Origin: Gammaproteobacteria bacterium F7
GTDB lineage: Bacteria; Pseudomonadota; Gammaproteobacteria; Pseudomonadales; IMCC2047
Length of the DNA stretch: 47,754 nt
Assembly (NCBI GenBank): GCA_001593685.1
Contig: LUKI01000014.1
Coordinates: forward strand, 1-47,754
Direction: 5' to 3'
Positions 1 through 8,883 of the stretch are shown here, one piece after another. The translations under genes were made by a program, and so were the position numbers. Position 1 is the stretch's first letter. Every line of letters begins with the position of its first letter. The notes beneath the pieces are model-generated. The model was not told where the DNA came from. It worked only from the letters and a program-made list of their open reading frames with translations, and made no database searches.

Positions 1-48
1 CTTGAGAATGGCCAGTATCTGGCTATCGGAATAACGTGATTTTTTCAT
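1..48 (-). CDS. IS3-family transposase OrfA, N-terminal fragment (runs off window)
   Basis: The visible 16 codons read MKKSRYSDSQILAILK, the usual start of the helix-turn-helix OrfA of IS3-family elements (compare the family pattern MKRSRYTEEQI.AILK). An AGGAG ribosome-binding site lies 7-8 nt before the ATG. OrfA binds the terminal repeats and is normally joined to the DDE-type OrfB by programmed -1 frameshifting. The rest of the gene is to the left of the window. Only the family call is supported. Confidence 0.8.
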   Translation of the reverse strand, partial: MKKSRYSDSQILAILK

Positions 49-122
49 GAAGAATCTCCTGCGTTTAGATTACGAGAAAATTCTACTTTTGAGCACTACT
101 ATTTTTCGGGGGGATTACCCAG
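1..122 (-). mobile_element. Terminal part of an IS3-family insertion sequence (left window edge)
   Basis: The minus strand carries the 5' end of an IS3-type orfA preceded by about 74 nt of non-coding DNA. The outer end reads TGGGTAATCCCCCCG on the minus strand, a TG-starting, C-rich tip typical of IS3-family terminal repeats. The junction lies near position 120-122, exactly where the coding frame of the neighbouring EAL domain stops making sense. The other end of the element lies outside the window, so group and completeness cannot be settled; the OrfA N-terminus resembles the IS51/IS407-type groups. Confidence 0.75.
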
Positions 123-2322
123 TGATTTCAAGCGTCAGCTTCTCGGCGGGTAGCCCGGATGTTGCTAATACATTTTGCAGCAGTTGAGAAATATTCTGGC
201 GTTGCAGTTGGTAGCTGGAGAGATTGACGGAAACACTGGGCGGGTGATCGGAGTGATCCAGCCATGAGGCAGCCGTTTTACAGGCTTCATTAAGCACCCA
301 CTCGCCAATCGGTAAAATAAGCCCTTTTTCTTCTGCAAAGGGGATAAAATTTGCTGGAGAGATGACCCCTTCTGTTGGGTGAGACCAGCGAATGAGGGCC
401 TCAGCGCTTTTAATTTTGCCGGTAGTGGTATCGACTATCGGCTGATAGTTGAGCGTGAATTGCTGATCGTCGATTGCTTGACGAAGCATTTTTTCCAGTT
501 CGCGCCGCTGTTTAGCCTCAACTTCCATCCCCAGGGTAAAGTACTGGGCGTTGTTTCGACCATTTTCTTTTGCCCTGTGCATGGCGGCGTCAGCTTTTCT
601 CAGCAGGCTTTCGGTGGTTAAGCCATCCTGAGGGTAGACACTGACGCCTATGCTGGCGGAGAGAAAAGCATCATGGCCCTGAATAGAGTAAGGGGCGGCA
701 ATACAATCCAGTGTGCCATTTACAATATCTTCAATGTTATGCAGGCTGTTTTTGCCTGAAATCACAACGGCAAACTCATCTGATCCTAGCCGGGCAACGG
801 TATCAGATTTTCTCAACTCGTTTAGTAGACGTGATGACACTTCTTGTAATAGTTGATCACCAATGGCATGGCCCAGAGTCTCGTTAATAGACTTGAAGCG
901 ATCAAGACCAATAAATAACAAAGCTAAATTGTTATCGTTTCTTTCTGCCTGCTCCAATGCTCTTGAGAGGCGGTCAGCAAATAAACTGCGATTGGGTAAG
1001 CCCGTTAAGGCATCAAAATTTGCTTGATGAAGAATGCGGGCTTCATCCTGTTTCCGTTTGGAAATATCACTAAACAGGGATACGTAACCTTCAAGCTCTC
1101 CATTGCTGTCGCGCATGGCCGAAATTGCTAACCACTCTGGATAGGTCTCACCATTTTTGCGTCGGTTCCAAATTTCGCCACGCCAGTTGTCGTTGGCAGC
1201 TAATCCTTTGAACATGTCGTCGTAAAAGCGTTGTTTATGGTGGCCCGATTTTAAAATGGAGGGGCTTTTCCCAAGCACTTCTGCCGCGTTGTAGCCGGTT
1301 ATTCTGGTAAAGGCGCTATTAACTTTAATAATTTTATGATGAGTATCGGTTATCATCACAGCCTCTGTGGCTGTTTCAAAGACCGCTGAAGCGAGGCGAG
1401 CTTCCTTTTCGGCCTCTTTTTCTCTGGTAATGTCTTCCTTTATAGCAACGTAATTTATGATTTTGCCTTGGGCATTTTTTATCGCACCAAAACTGCCTCT
1501 CTCCCAATAAAGCGAGCCGTCTTTTCGCTTGTTTTGAAGCTCGCCCACCCAGGTTTTACCTTTTTTGAGAGTCTCCCAAAGTTGAGGGTATTGATCGTTG
1601 GCGCTATGTCCTGATTTTAGAATGCGAGCGTTGCGACCTATCACATCGCTACTAGAGTAGCCGGATGTTTTTTCAAAATGCTCGTTCACATATTCCAGAT
1701 TACCCTCTGTATCCGTCACCATAACGGTGACAGGGCTTTGGTTAATAATTTTTGATAGCTTATGGATATCCTCTTCAGCGATGGTTCGTTCCATTTCTGC
1801 CGCTGTTCTGTCTGCAACCGTCTTAAAACAGGCGCTAAGTCGTTCCGGCTGCTTAATTGTTTGTCTGCCGAGGGCGACCAGTATGCCAATTGGCGCACCC
1901 GAATTTGAAAATAATGTCGTGCCGACATAGCTCTCAATGTTCATCGTTTGTAGCAGTGTGTCTTGGGGGTAAGCCTCTTGAATGCCTGAAGGATGAACTA
2001 ACGTACTTCTTTTTAAGAGCTTTTCACAGGGAGTACCTTTAAGTTCATAGGTTATGTTGTCAGTGATTTTTCCGTTAGCGACAAAAACTTTTGTGTGAAT
2101 GCTCTGTTGGGTCTGTTTGTCTAACTCACCAATAATGACAAAATCCATGTCGAAATGTCTGGATGTTGAGATGGCTAATGCTTTGAAATATTCATCGCCA
2201 ACACAGCCTGACGTTGCGTCTGAGATGCTGATTAATGTGTCTTGGGTGTTAAATACGCTGTTATCAGTTGTTTGTGGTTTCGACTGATTTTCTTTGCTGT
2301 GTTTAAGAAGGCTTTGGCACAT
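115..2322 (-). pseudogene. GAF-PAS-PAS-GGDEF-EAL c-di-GMP signalling protein, C-terminus cut off by IS insertion
   Basis: The 735 remaining residues show a GAF-like domain (about 40-180), two PAS/PAC domains (about 190-310 and 318-430, each with an ILKSGH motif), a GGDEF domain (about 435-600) and the first half of an EAL domain. The GGDEF signature is GSDEF (residues 513-517), a degenerate form. The EAL motif is intact (641-643), but the frame ends at LTLEITG, where the family continues with the E-S of the LEITES motif and about 100 more residues including metal and catalytic positions. The break coincides with the IS3 tip, so I infer insertional truncation. Phosphodiesterase activity should be lost; the sensor and GGDEF parts could still be made. 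No signal peptide or membrane segment is seen. Confidence 0.85.
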
Positions 2323-2463
2323 AAGGACTCGTTACAACTGAGAGCGGTTATTCATTGCGGTTCGGTACCGCATGTGGGAAGGCTACATCCAAAACTCTGT
2401 GGCCTGTTTTCGCGCCGAAGTATAGACATTAATTATCCGTTAACAACTTTGTTCTGGGGGTTG

Positions 2464-2477
2464 TTGACTTAAATCAA
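2464..2477. promoter_or_regulatory. FNR/Anr-like box upstream of the GGDEF-EAL gene
   Basis: TTGACTTAAATCAA matches the FNR/Anr consensus TTGAT-N4-ATCAA at 9 of 10 defined positions. It lies about 142 nt upstream of the minus-strand start at 2322. A GATAAT hexamer follows on the minus strand (2432-2437), but the 26 nt spacing is longer than the roughly 22 nt of a class II FNR promoter. Single short motifs of this kind occur by chance, so this is a weak call. Confidence 0.3.
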
Positions 2478-2581
2478 AGGGAGCTCAAGTATTCGGTTAA
2501 GAGCCAAATATGAGCTTTGTATGGAGCGTTCAGGTTGGGCGCAGGTAGCGGTTATTTTAAAACTGATCGAGTATCGCTGAG

Positions 2582-3100
2582 TTATTGTGGGAAAAACTTA
2601 CGCTGTGTATCCAGCCAGCTTTTTAAGCTAGCGTCACTATGTAAACAGATCACAAGGCGATCAAACCTCTCAGTGTATTCCTGTAATACCTCCAAAGCTT
2701 GATGAGCGGCCAGCGGGTGTGGAATTTTATTGGTGCCAGCACCTAATGCGGGAAAGGCGATGCTGCGAATTTTTTGTTGCTCCGCCAAGTTCATCACACT
2801 TTCATAACACTGGCTGAGTAATTTCAGGGTGTTGGCGACCCATTGATCGCCGCCGCTCCATTGCGGAGTAACGGTATGAATGATGTGTTTGGCTGGTAAG
2901 TTAAAGGCGCTGGTTAAGCGAGCTTCTCCAATTTGACACTCGCCCAGAACGGAGCAAGCGTCGACCAGTGGCGGACCGATGAGGTCAAAAAGTTGAGCTG
3001 ATACACCTTGCCCTCTGGTCAGGTGTTTATGGGCGGGGCACACAATTGCGTCGACAGGCATTGAGGTTAAATCGGCATGGACAATCTCGACAGTGGACAT
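2582..3100 (-). CDS. Macro-domain protein (ADP-ribose-binding / ADP-ribosyl hydrolase-like)
   Basis: This 172-residue protein is a single macro domain. It has the early strand VEIVHADLTSMPVDAIVCPA, the glycine loop GQGVSAQLFDLIG and the phosphate-binding loop FPALGAGTNKIP. Macro domains bind ADP-ribose or O-acetyl-ADP-ribose and many remove mono-ADP-ribose from proteins. The usual NAAN motif is replaced by CPAHKH, so catalytic activity cannot be assumed. ATG at 3100 has an AGAGGG ribosome-binding site at good spacing. It stands alone between the IS-damaged GGDEF gene and a MaoC gene, with its own candidate promoter at 3150-3190. Confidence 0.75.
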   Translation of the reverse strand: MSTVEIVHADLTSMPVDAIVCPAHKHLTRGQGVSAQLFDLIGPPLVDACSVLGECQIGEARLTSAFNLPAKHIIHTVTPQWSGGDQWVANTLKLLSQCYESVMNLAEQQKIRSIAFPALGAGTNKIPHPLAAHQALEVLQEYTERFDRLVICLHSDASLKSWLDTQRKFFPQ

Positions 3101-3149
3101 AGCAAACCCTCTGTAGTTGGATCGTAAATAGAGACCTCTTTAGTTGTTG

Positions 3150-3190
3150 ATTATACCCAATAGCTGTGTGAAATACCTCAGCTATTGGGT
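3150..3190 (-). promoter_or_regulatory. Candidate promoter/operator or terminator hairpin upstream of the macro-domain gene
   Basis: A perfect 11-bp inverted repeat, ACCCAATAGCT (3155-3165) with AGCTATTGGGT (3180-3190), has a 14-nt loop. On the minus strand its distal arm runs straight into TATAAT (3150-3155), a perfect -10 hexamer about 50 nt from the macro-domain start codon. No good -35 is visible. The repeat could be an operator overlapping the promoter or a terminator for the MaoC gene; the lack of a U-tract on the minus strand slightly favours the first. Confidence 0.4.
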
Positions 3191-3224
3191 TTTGGTGTAT
3201 TAGGTGGAGCTTACGTAGGCGTGC

Positions 3225-3698
3225 TTAGCTCAGCGATATTTCAGGTAAAGTTGGGCGCTCCACGGTTTGCTTTTCTGCTGGAGCCAATACATCGGCCACG
3301 CCTTTAACCACTGTTTTGCCATCCTGATTGGTGACAGTACACTTAATTTCAACGCTCTTTTTTCGTTCGTTTTTGCTGATGATTTCGAGTTCAATTTTAA
3401 GCGTGTCCCCCAGCACAACGGGGCGCATAAATTTCAGGCTTTGACCAAGATACACAGAGCCTGGGCCTGGCATAACGGTGGCAATGGTGGCGGAGATGAG
3501 CGAGCCAGACCAGATACCGTGGGCGATGCGTTGTTTAAAGGGCGTTTTGGCCGCATAATCCGTATCCAGATGGATAGGGTTAACATCACCGGAGGCCGCT
3601 GCAAACAGGATCAAATCCTTTTCAACCAGCGTGCGTTCGGTGCTGGCTTTATCGCCAACGGTTAATTCATCAAAGGTAAAATTTTCAAGATGCTGCAT
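3225..3698 (-). CDS. MaoC-like (R)-specific enoyl-CoA hydratase
   Basis: The protein has 157 residues and a hot-dog-fold hydratase 2 signature: ASGDVNPIHLDTDYAA with Asp38 and His43 as the presumed catalytic pair, followed by the HGIWSGSL segment. PhaJ-type enzymes hydrate trans-2-enoyl-CoA to (R)-3-hydroxyacyl-CoA, linking beta-oxidation to polyhydroxyalkanoate synthesis or related acyl-CoA metabolism. The domain fills the whole protein and its length is normal for a stand-alone MaoC/PhaJ protein. No PHA synthase is near, so the substrate is not known. It is cytosolic, with no signal peptide. Confidence 0.8.
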   Translation of the reverse strand: MQHLENFTFDELTVGDKASTERTLVEKDLILFAAASGDVNPIHLDTDYAAKTPFKQRIAHGIWSGSLISATIATVMPGPGSVYLGQSLKFMRPVVLGDTLKIELEIISKNERKKSVEIKCTVTNQDGKTVVKGVADVLAPAEKQTVERPTLPEISLS

Positions 3699-3785
3699 TG
3701 TGTGCCTCGTTTGTTCTTTTGGGGGCTAATGTAGAGAATTTAGAATGGCAGTGCCAGCACTTTATAAACTCAACCAAGCTTTGAC

Positions 3786-6700
3786 ATGACGCCCGAATCA
3801 ACCACCAATATAGCCTCTGAACTAACCGATGAGCTGAAGCAGAAAATTGACCAGCAGATTGGTCAGTGCATGATCAAGGATAAGCATCGCCTGCGTACAC
3901 AGTTACAGCGTCTTGCTCGACCCCAGAATAAACTTCAAAGCCAAGCCCAGCCTCAAGCCTCAAAAAGTAGTCGGAATAACGATCGTGGTGGAAAGGGCAG
4001 CAAGAATAAAAGAGGTGCTAGCAATAACAACATGAATTTGGCGCAGCTGGAACAGGCTGTTCAGAGCTCGCTGGATCAAGTTGAGTTACGCAAAGCGGCA
4101 ACGCCAGCCATTGAGTTTCCCGATAACTTACCCATTTCCCAGAAGCGCGACGAAATTTCTGAAGCCATTGCTAATAATCAGGTGGTGGTGATCGCTGGTG
4201 AAACGGGTTCCGGCAAAACCACGCAAATCCCCAAAATTTGTCTCGATTTAGGTCGTGGTGTTAGCGGCATGATTGGGCATACCCAGCCTCGACGTTTAGC
4301 GGCGCGTTCCGTGGCGACGCGGGTGGCTGAAGAGCTGAACGTTGACGTGGGTAAGCAGCTGGGCTATCAGGTGCGTTTTACTGACCAAGTTAGTGAAACC
4401 ACCCAAATCAAGCTGATGACGGATGGTATTCTGCTGGCCGAAACGCAACATGACCCTTACCTGAATAAATACGACACACTGATTATTGATGAGGCTCATG
4501 AACGCAGCCTCAATATTGATTTTCTGTTGGGCTACCTGAAAACATTATTGCCCAAACGTCCGGATTTGAAACTGATCATTACCTCGGCAACCATTGATCT
4601 GGAGCGATTTTCCAAGCACTTTGATGGTGCGCCAGTGATTGAGGTGAGCGGCCGTACCTTTCCTGTTGAGGTTATTTACCAGCCCCCCATCGAAAGTGAC
4701 GAGGCGAAAACCGAGGGTGTTGGCGCTTCAATTCTTGAGGCGGTGGAAACGATTCGTGCGCTGCCGCGCCGCTCTGGACCTAACGATATTTTGATTTTTC
4801 TCAGCGGTGAGCGTGATATTCGCGATATATCCAAACTGTTGAGCGACCAGCATTACCCCCATACAGAAGTGATGCCTCTTTATGCACGCTTGAGTGCGTC
4901 GGAACAAAACCGGGTGTTTCAGGCGCATCGTGGACAGCGCATTATTCTCGCGACAAACGTTGCCGAAACCTCTGTGACCGTACCTGGCATACGCTATGTT
5001 ATTGATCCGGGGTTTGCACGCATCAGTCGCTACAGTTCGCGTTCTAAAGTACAGCGCCTGCCCATTGAGTCAGTCTCTCAGGCCAGCGCTAACCAGCGAA
5101 AAGGTCGTTGTGGTCGTATTGCTGAAGGGGTGTGTATTCGTCTTTATGACGAAGAGGACTTCAATAACCGGCCTGAGTTTACCGATGCAGAAATTCTGCG
5201 AACCAACTTGGCGTCGGTGATTTTGCAGATGATTAATTTGCGGCTTGGCGATATCAGCAAATTTCCATTTCTGGATGCACCGGAAAGTCGGGCTATTAAA
5301 GACGGTTATCAACTGCTGACAGAGTTGGGTGCGGTGAATGCCAAACGCCAAATTACCAATATCGGTAAACAGTTGGTGCGCTTCCCGGTTGACCCTCGGA
5401 TTGCGCGTATGCTGATTGCCGCTAATCGCAATGGTGGTTTGACTGAAGTGCTGATTATTGCCTCGGCGTTGACTATCCAGGATCCTCGTGAACGGCCGCT
5501 AGACAAGCAACAGGCGGCCGATGAAAAGCACCGCGCTTACGTTCATGAGGATTCCGATTTCCTCAGTTTTGTAAACCTGTGGAACAGTATTGAAGAGCAG
5601 CGTGAGACGATGACGCAGAACCAGTTCCGTAAATACTGTAAGAAGTATTTTCTGAATTATCTGCGTATTCGTGAATGGCGTGACTTGCATCGTCAGTTGT
5701 TGCTGGTGTGTAAGGACATGAAGTTTACGCTTAATAGCGAAGCGGCGGATTACGATTCGGTACACCGTTCATTAATGACCGGATTGCTTGGAAACCTGGG
5801 TGAAAAGCAGGATCAGAAAGATTACAAGGGCGCACGTAATCGACAGTTTTATATCTTTCCGGGCTCCGGGCAGTTCAAAAAAGCACCAAAATGGCTGATG
5901 TCGGCCGAAATGGTGGAAACCACTAAACTTTACGCGCGTATTAACGCCAAAATCGACCCAGCATGGGTTGAGCCACTGGCCATGAATTTGGTCAAACGCA
6001 GTCACTCTGAACCACATTGGGAGAAAAAGCGTGGTCAGGTAGTGGGTTTTGAGCAGGTGAGTCTATACGGACTGGTCATTGTTAATCGCCGACGGGTGGA
6101 TTACAGCCGTATTGATCCTGTTGAGGCGCGACAGATTTTTATACGGCAGGCGCTAGTTGAGGGCGACATCAAACTGCGTGCTACTTTCATGCGGCACAAT
6201 CAGGTGCTGTTAGCGGAAATTGAAGCCCTAGAGCATAAGTCCCGTCGACGCGATATTTTGGTGGACGACGAGGTCCTGTATGAGTTTTACGATGAGCATC
6301 TGCCTGCAGATGTTTGTTCAACCGTAGCGCTCGAGCAATGGATTAAGGCTGATCAGGCCAATGATAAAAAGCTTTACCTGACACGCGACTATTTGATGCA
6401 GCATAGCGCCTCGCATGTCAGTGATGATCAGTTTCCGGACATATTTATGTGGCCGGGTATGAAATTGAAAATGAGTTATCAGTTTGAGCCCGGTACTGAT
6501 CATGACGGGGTGTCCCTAAAAGTTCCACTGGGTTTATTAAATCAGCTGCCAGCCTACCGATTACAGTGGTTAGTGCCTGGCATGTTAGCGGATAAGTGTG
6601 TCGCGCTAGTTAAGGCCTTACCCAAAAATCTGCGTAAGCACTTTGTGCCGGTGCCCGATGTTGTGGCCAATGCGCTGAAACAGATGGCACCGGATAATGA

Positions 6701-7793
6701 ACCTTTAACAGATAAACTGGGTTTGGCGCTGAAGCGCCTGACGGGTATTGAGGTGCCGCGTGACAGCTGGGATGAATCGCGTCTGGAACCTCATCATCAT
6801 TTTAATATCTGTGTGCTGGATGAGTCCGGTAAAGTGGTGGCTAAGGGGCGGGATTTACAGCGTCTGCGTCAGCAATTCAGTCAGCAGGTGAGTGAGAGCT
6901 TACAGAGTGTGACCCACCATGCCGAGGAACGTACCGGTATTACCCGCTGGGATTTTGGCGAGCTGGGAAAAACCGTGGATGTGCAACAGGCGGGTATGAA
7001 GCTTAAGGCATTCCCGGCGATTGAAGATGCCGGTAACAGTGTCAGTTTGGTGCTGGCTGATACTCAGGAAAAGGCCGAGCAGATTTCCGCCAGTGGCGTG
7101 TTGCGTTTGTTGATGCTGGCTAATGCACAGCAGGTGAAATATCTGCAAAAGAATCTTCCAAAACTGGATAAAACCCTGCTTTATTTCAGCAAACTGGCGG
7201 ATAAGAAATCATTGGTGGATGATTTGCTTAAGGCGGCTTTCTATAAGACCTTTTTGCTGGATAAACCTCAGCCGAGCAATGAAACTGAATTTAAAACCTG
7301 CCTCGAAAGCCATAAATCGGAACTGGTGACTCACGCTACCCAGATGGCCGAAAGGCTCAATGAAATGGGTGAAACTTTTCATCAGATCAGTAAAAAACTG
7401 AATGGTAAGGTGCCGTTACCCTGGATGCCCGTGTTTGCGGAAATCAAAACCCAGCTGGAACGCTTGTTTTGTAAGAACTTCCTGGCGCGGGTAGGGTGGC
7501 AGCACCTGCAACATTATCCGCGTTATCTAAAGGCTATCGAGCAGCGTATGGATAAACTACAGGGCCAGCTTGCCAAGGAAAAAATCTGGTGCGCTGAACA
7601 TGAGCAGTTTTGGTTGAAGTATGAAACGGCTTATCAAAAACTTGCCACACAGGGACTTGATACTACGCCGGCTGAACAGTTTCGCTGGATGCTGGAGGAG
7701 TACCGTGTGTCATTGTATGCCCAACAATTGGGTACGCCGCAGCCGATCTCCGTAAAACGCTTGCAGAAAAAAATGGATGAACTGGGGGTTTAG
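3786..7793 (+). CDS. hrpA: ATP-dependent RNA helicase HrpA
   Basis: The protein has 1335 residues, close to the roughly 1300 of E. coli HrpA. A basic N-terminal region is followed by a DEAH-box helicase core: Walker A GETGSGKTTQIPK (near 138), DEAH (near 235), ITSATID motif III, the motif V/VI segments ATNVAETSVTVPG and NQRKGRCGR, then HA2/OB-fold regions and the long HrpA-specific C-terminal domain. HrpA acts on mRNA processing and rescues stalled ribosomes in E. coli. It stands as a single gene on the plus strand with only a weak ribosome-binding site before the ATG. Identification is secure from length and motif order. Confidence 0.95.
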   Translation: MTPESTTNIASELTDELKQKIDQQIGQCMIKDKHRLRTQLQRLARPQNKLQSQAQPQASKSSRNNDRGGKGSKNKRGASNNNMNLAQLEQAVQSSLDQVELRKAATPAIEFPDNLPISQKRDEISEAIANNQVVVIAGETGSGKTTQIPKICLDLGRGVSGMIGHTQPRRLAARSVATRVAEELNVDVGKQLGYQVRFTDQVSETTQIKLMTDGILLAETQHDPYLNKYDTLIIDEAHERSLNIDFLLGYLKTLLPKRPDLKLIITSATIDLERFSKHFDGAPVIEVSGRTFPVEVIYQPPIESDEAKTEGVGASILEAVETIRALPRRSGPNDILIFLSGERDIRDISKLLSDQHYPHTEVMPLYARLSASEQNRVFQAHRGQRIILATNVAETSVTVPGIRYVIDPGFARISRYSSRSKVQRLPIESVSQASANQRKGRCGRIAEGVCIRLYDEEDFNNRPEFTDAEILRTNLASVILQMINLRLGDISKFPFLDAPESRAIKDGYQLLTELGAVNAKRQITNIGKQLVRFPVDPRIARMLIAANRNGGLTEVLIIASALTIQDPRERPLDKQQAADEKHRAYVHEDSDFLSFVNLWNSIEEQRETMTQNQFRKYCKKYFLNYLRIREWRDLHRQLLLVCKDMKFTLNSEAADYDSVHRSLMTGLLGNLGEKQDQKDYKGARNRQFYIFPGSGQFKKAPKWLMSAEMVETTKLYARINAKIDPAWVEPLAMNLVKRSHSEPHWEKKRGQVVGFEQVSLYGLVIVNRRRVDYSRIDPVEARQIFIRQALVEGDIKLRATFMRHNQVLLAEIEALEHKSRRRDILVDDEVLYEFYDEHLPADVCSTVALEQWIKADQANDKKLYLTRDYLMQHSASHVSDDQFPDIFMWPGMKLKMSYQFEPGTDHDGVSLKVPLGLLNQLPAYRLQWLVPGMLADKCVALVKALPKNLRKHFVPVPDVVANALKQMAPDNEPLTDKLGLALKRLTGIEVPRDSWDESRLEPHHHFNICVLDESGKVVAKGRDLQRLRQQFSQQVSESLQSVTHHAEERTGITRWDFGELGKTVDVQQAGMKLKAFPAIEDAGNSVSLVLADTQEKAEQISASGVLRLLMLANAQQVKYLQKNLPKLDKTLLYFSKLADKKSLVDDLLKAAFYKTFLLDKPQPSNETEFKTCLESHKSELVTHATQMAERLNEMGETFHQISKKLNGKVPLPWMPVFAEIKTQLERLFCKNFLARVGWQHLQHYPRYLKAIEQRMDKLQGQLAKEKIWCAEHEQFWLKYETAYQKLATQGLDTTPAEQFRWMLEEYRVSLYAQQLGTPQPISVKRLQKKMDELGV

Positions 7794-7971
7794 TGAGTCT
7801 GTGTTTTGCTAATAATTGGTGGATGGTGGTGGTATACCGCTCTACTCGATAAAATACAGGCCCTTAATACCAAAAATATGTTTGAAATAAAAAGATCAGG
7901 TTCTGTTTATCAAGCATATTTCAACTACACTAAGGCGTTATGGATATTGTGCTCATTGGGGAGAGGTAACT

Positions 7972-8709
7972 GTGCAATTAGGTTGTAAAAAGATGATTAA
8001 AAAAAGCTTAACAATTGGCCTGACGAGCTTAGTGCTTAGTTTGGCTGCCGGCGCCCAGGCGGGTACTGATGTGAACCCAGATGATCCCTGGGAAGGCTTT
8101 AACCGTAAGGTATACAGCTTCAATAAATTTGCGGACACCTATTTTTTAAAACCTGTTGCCAAGGGATATGACTGGATAACCCCAGCGCCCGTTGATGACG
8201 GCATTAGCAATATTTTTGATAATCTGGGCGAAACTAAAAACTTCATTAATGATAGTCTGCAATTCAAGTTTGCTGATGCGGGCACCGATCTAATGCGTTT
8301 TCTTATCAATAGTACCATTGGGGTTGCTGGAATTTTTGACGTGGCTTCAAGAATGGGGTTGCAACGTAACGAAGAAGATTTTGGCCAAACGTTAGCATCA
8401 TGGGGGGTTGAATCAGGTCCCTTTGTTGTTTTACCTCTGTTAGGTCCAAGTAATGTGCGGGACGGTATTAGTTTGGTGCCTGACCACTTCTCAGTGCCGC
8501 AGGCTTATATTGACCACGATGAAACACGTACGGCTGTTTATGCGGTTGACACGATTGATACGCGTGCTGATTTGTTATCCGCAGAAGAATTGGTGCAGGG
8601 TGACGAGTACAGTTTTATTCGTGATGCTTACATGCAGCGACGTGAATTTTTAGCCACAGATGGTGCCGTTGAGGATGATTTTGTCGCGGATGATCTTGAT
8701 TATGAGTAA
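7972..8709 (+). CDS. mlaA: MlaA/VacJ family outer-membrane lipid-asymmetry protein, without lipobox
   Basis: The 245 residues carry the MlaA family pattern: DPWEGFNRKVYSFN near the mature N-terminus, NLGETKNFINDSLQ, then EDFGQTLASWGVESGPFVVLPLLGPSNVRDG. MlaA extracts mislocalised phospholipids from the outer leaflet of the outer membrane and passes them to MlaC. I chose GTG at 7972 because AGAGG lies 5 nt upstream; ATG at 7993 lacks a ribosome-binding site. The signal sequence ends ...LAAGAQA-GTD, with no lipobox cysteine, so it looks like a type I rather than a lipoprotein signal. The tail is acidic. No other mla genes are adjacent, as is common. Confidence 0.9.
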   Translation: MQLGCKKMIKKSLTIGLTSLVLSLAAGAQAGTDVNPDDPWEGFNRKVYSFNKFADTYFLKPVAKGYDWITPAPVDDGISNIFDNLGETKNFINDSLQFKFADAGTDLMRFLINSTIGVAGIFDVASRMGLQRNEEDFGQTLASWGVESGPFVVLPLLGPSNVRDGISLVPDHFSVPQAYIDHDETRTAVYAVDTIDTRADLLSAEELVQGDEYSFIRDAYMQRREFLATDGAVEDDFVADDLDYE

Positions 8710-8740
8710 TGCCTTTTTTTGCAGGCTGATATAAATTGAA

Positions 8741-8767
8741 AAAACCGGCTATCCTGCCGGTTTTTTT
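8741..8767 (+). terminator. Rho-independent terminator after mlaA
   Basis: AAAACCGGC (8741-8749), loop TATCCT, GCCGG (8756-8760), then seven T (8761-8767). The hairpin starts about 30 nt after the mlaA stop codon. Confidence 0.9.
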
Positions 8768-8883
8768 ATGTAACAACTTGAACCTGTTGCTGCTTGAGAG
8801 TATGTTTGCAGCTAACAATCAGGGCTATGGCCCTGCTATGATAAATCGCTAAATAAAGTGAGAAATGATTCCTAAACCTCTGA

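Noticed and set aside
7806-7988. Possible 60-residue gene between hrpA and mlaA
   Set aside because: No good ribosome-binding site, odd composition and overlap with the mlaA start; most likely chance.
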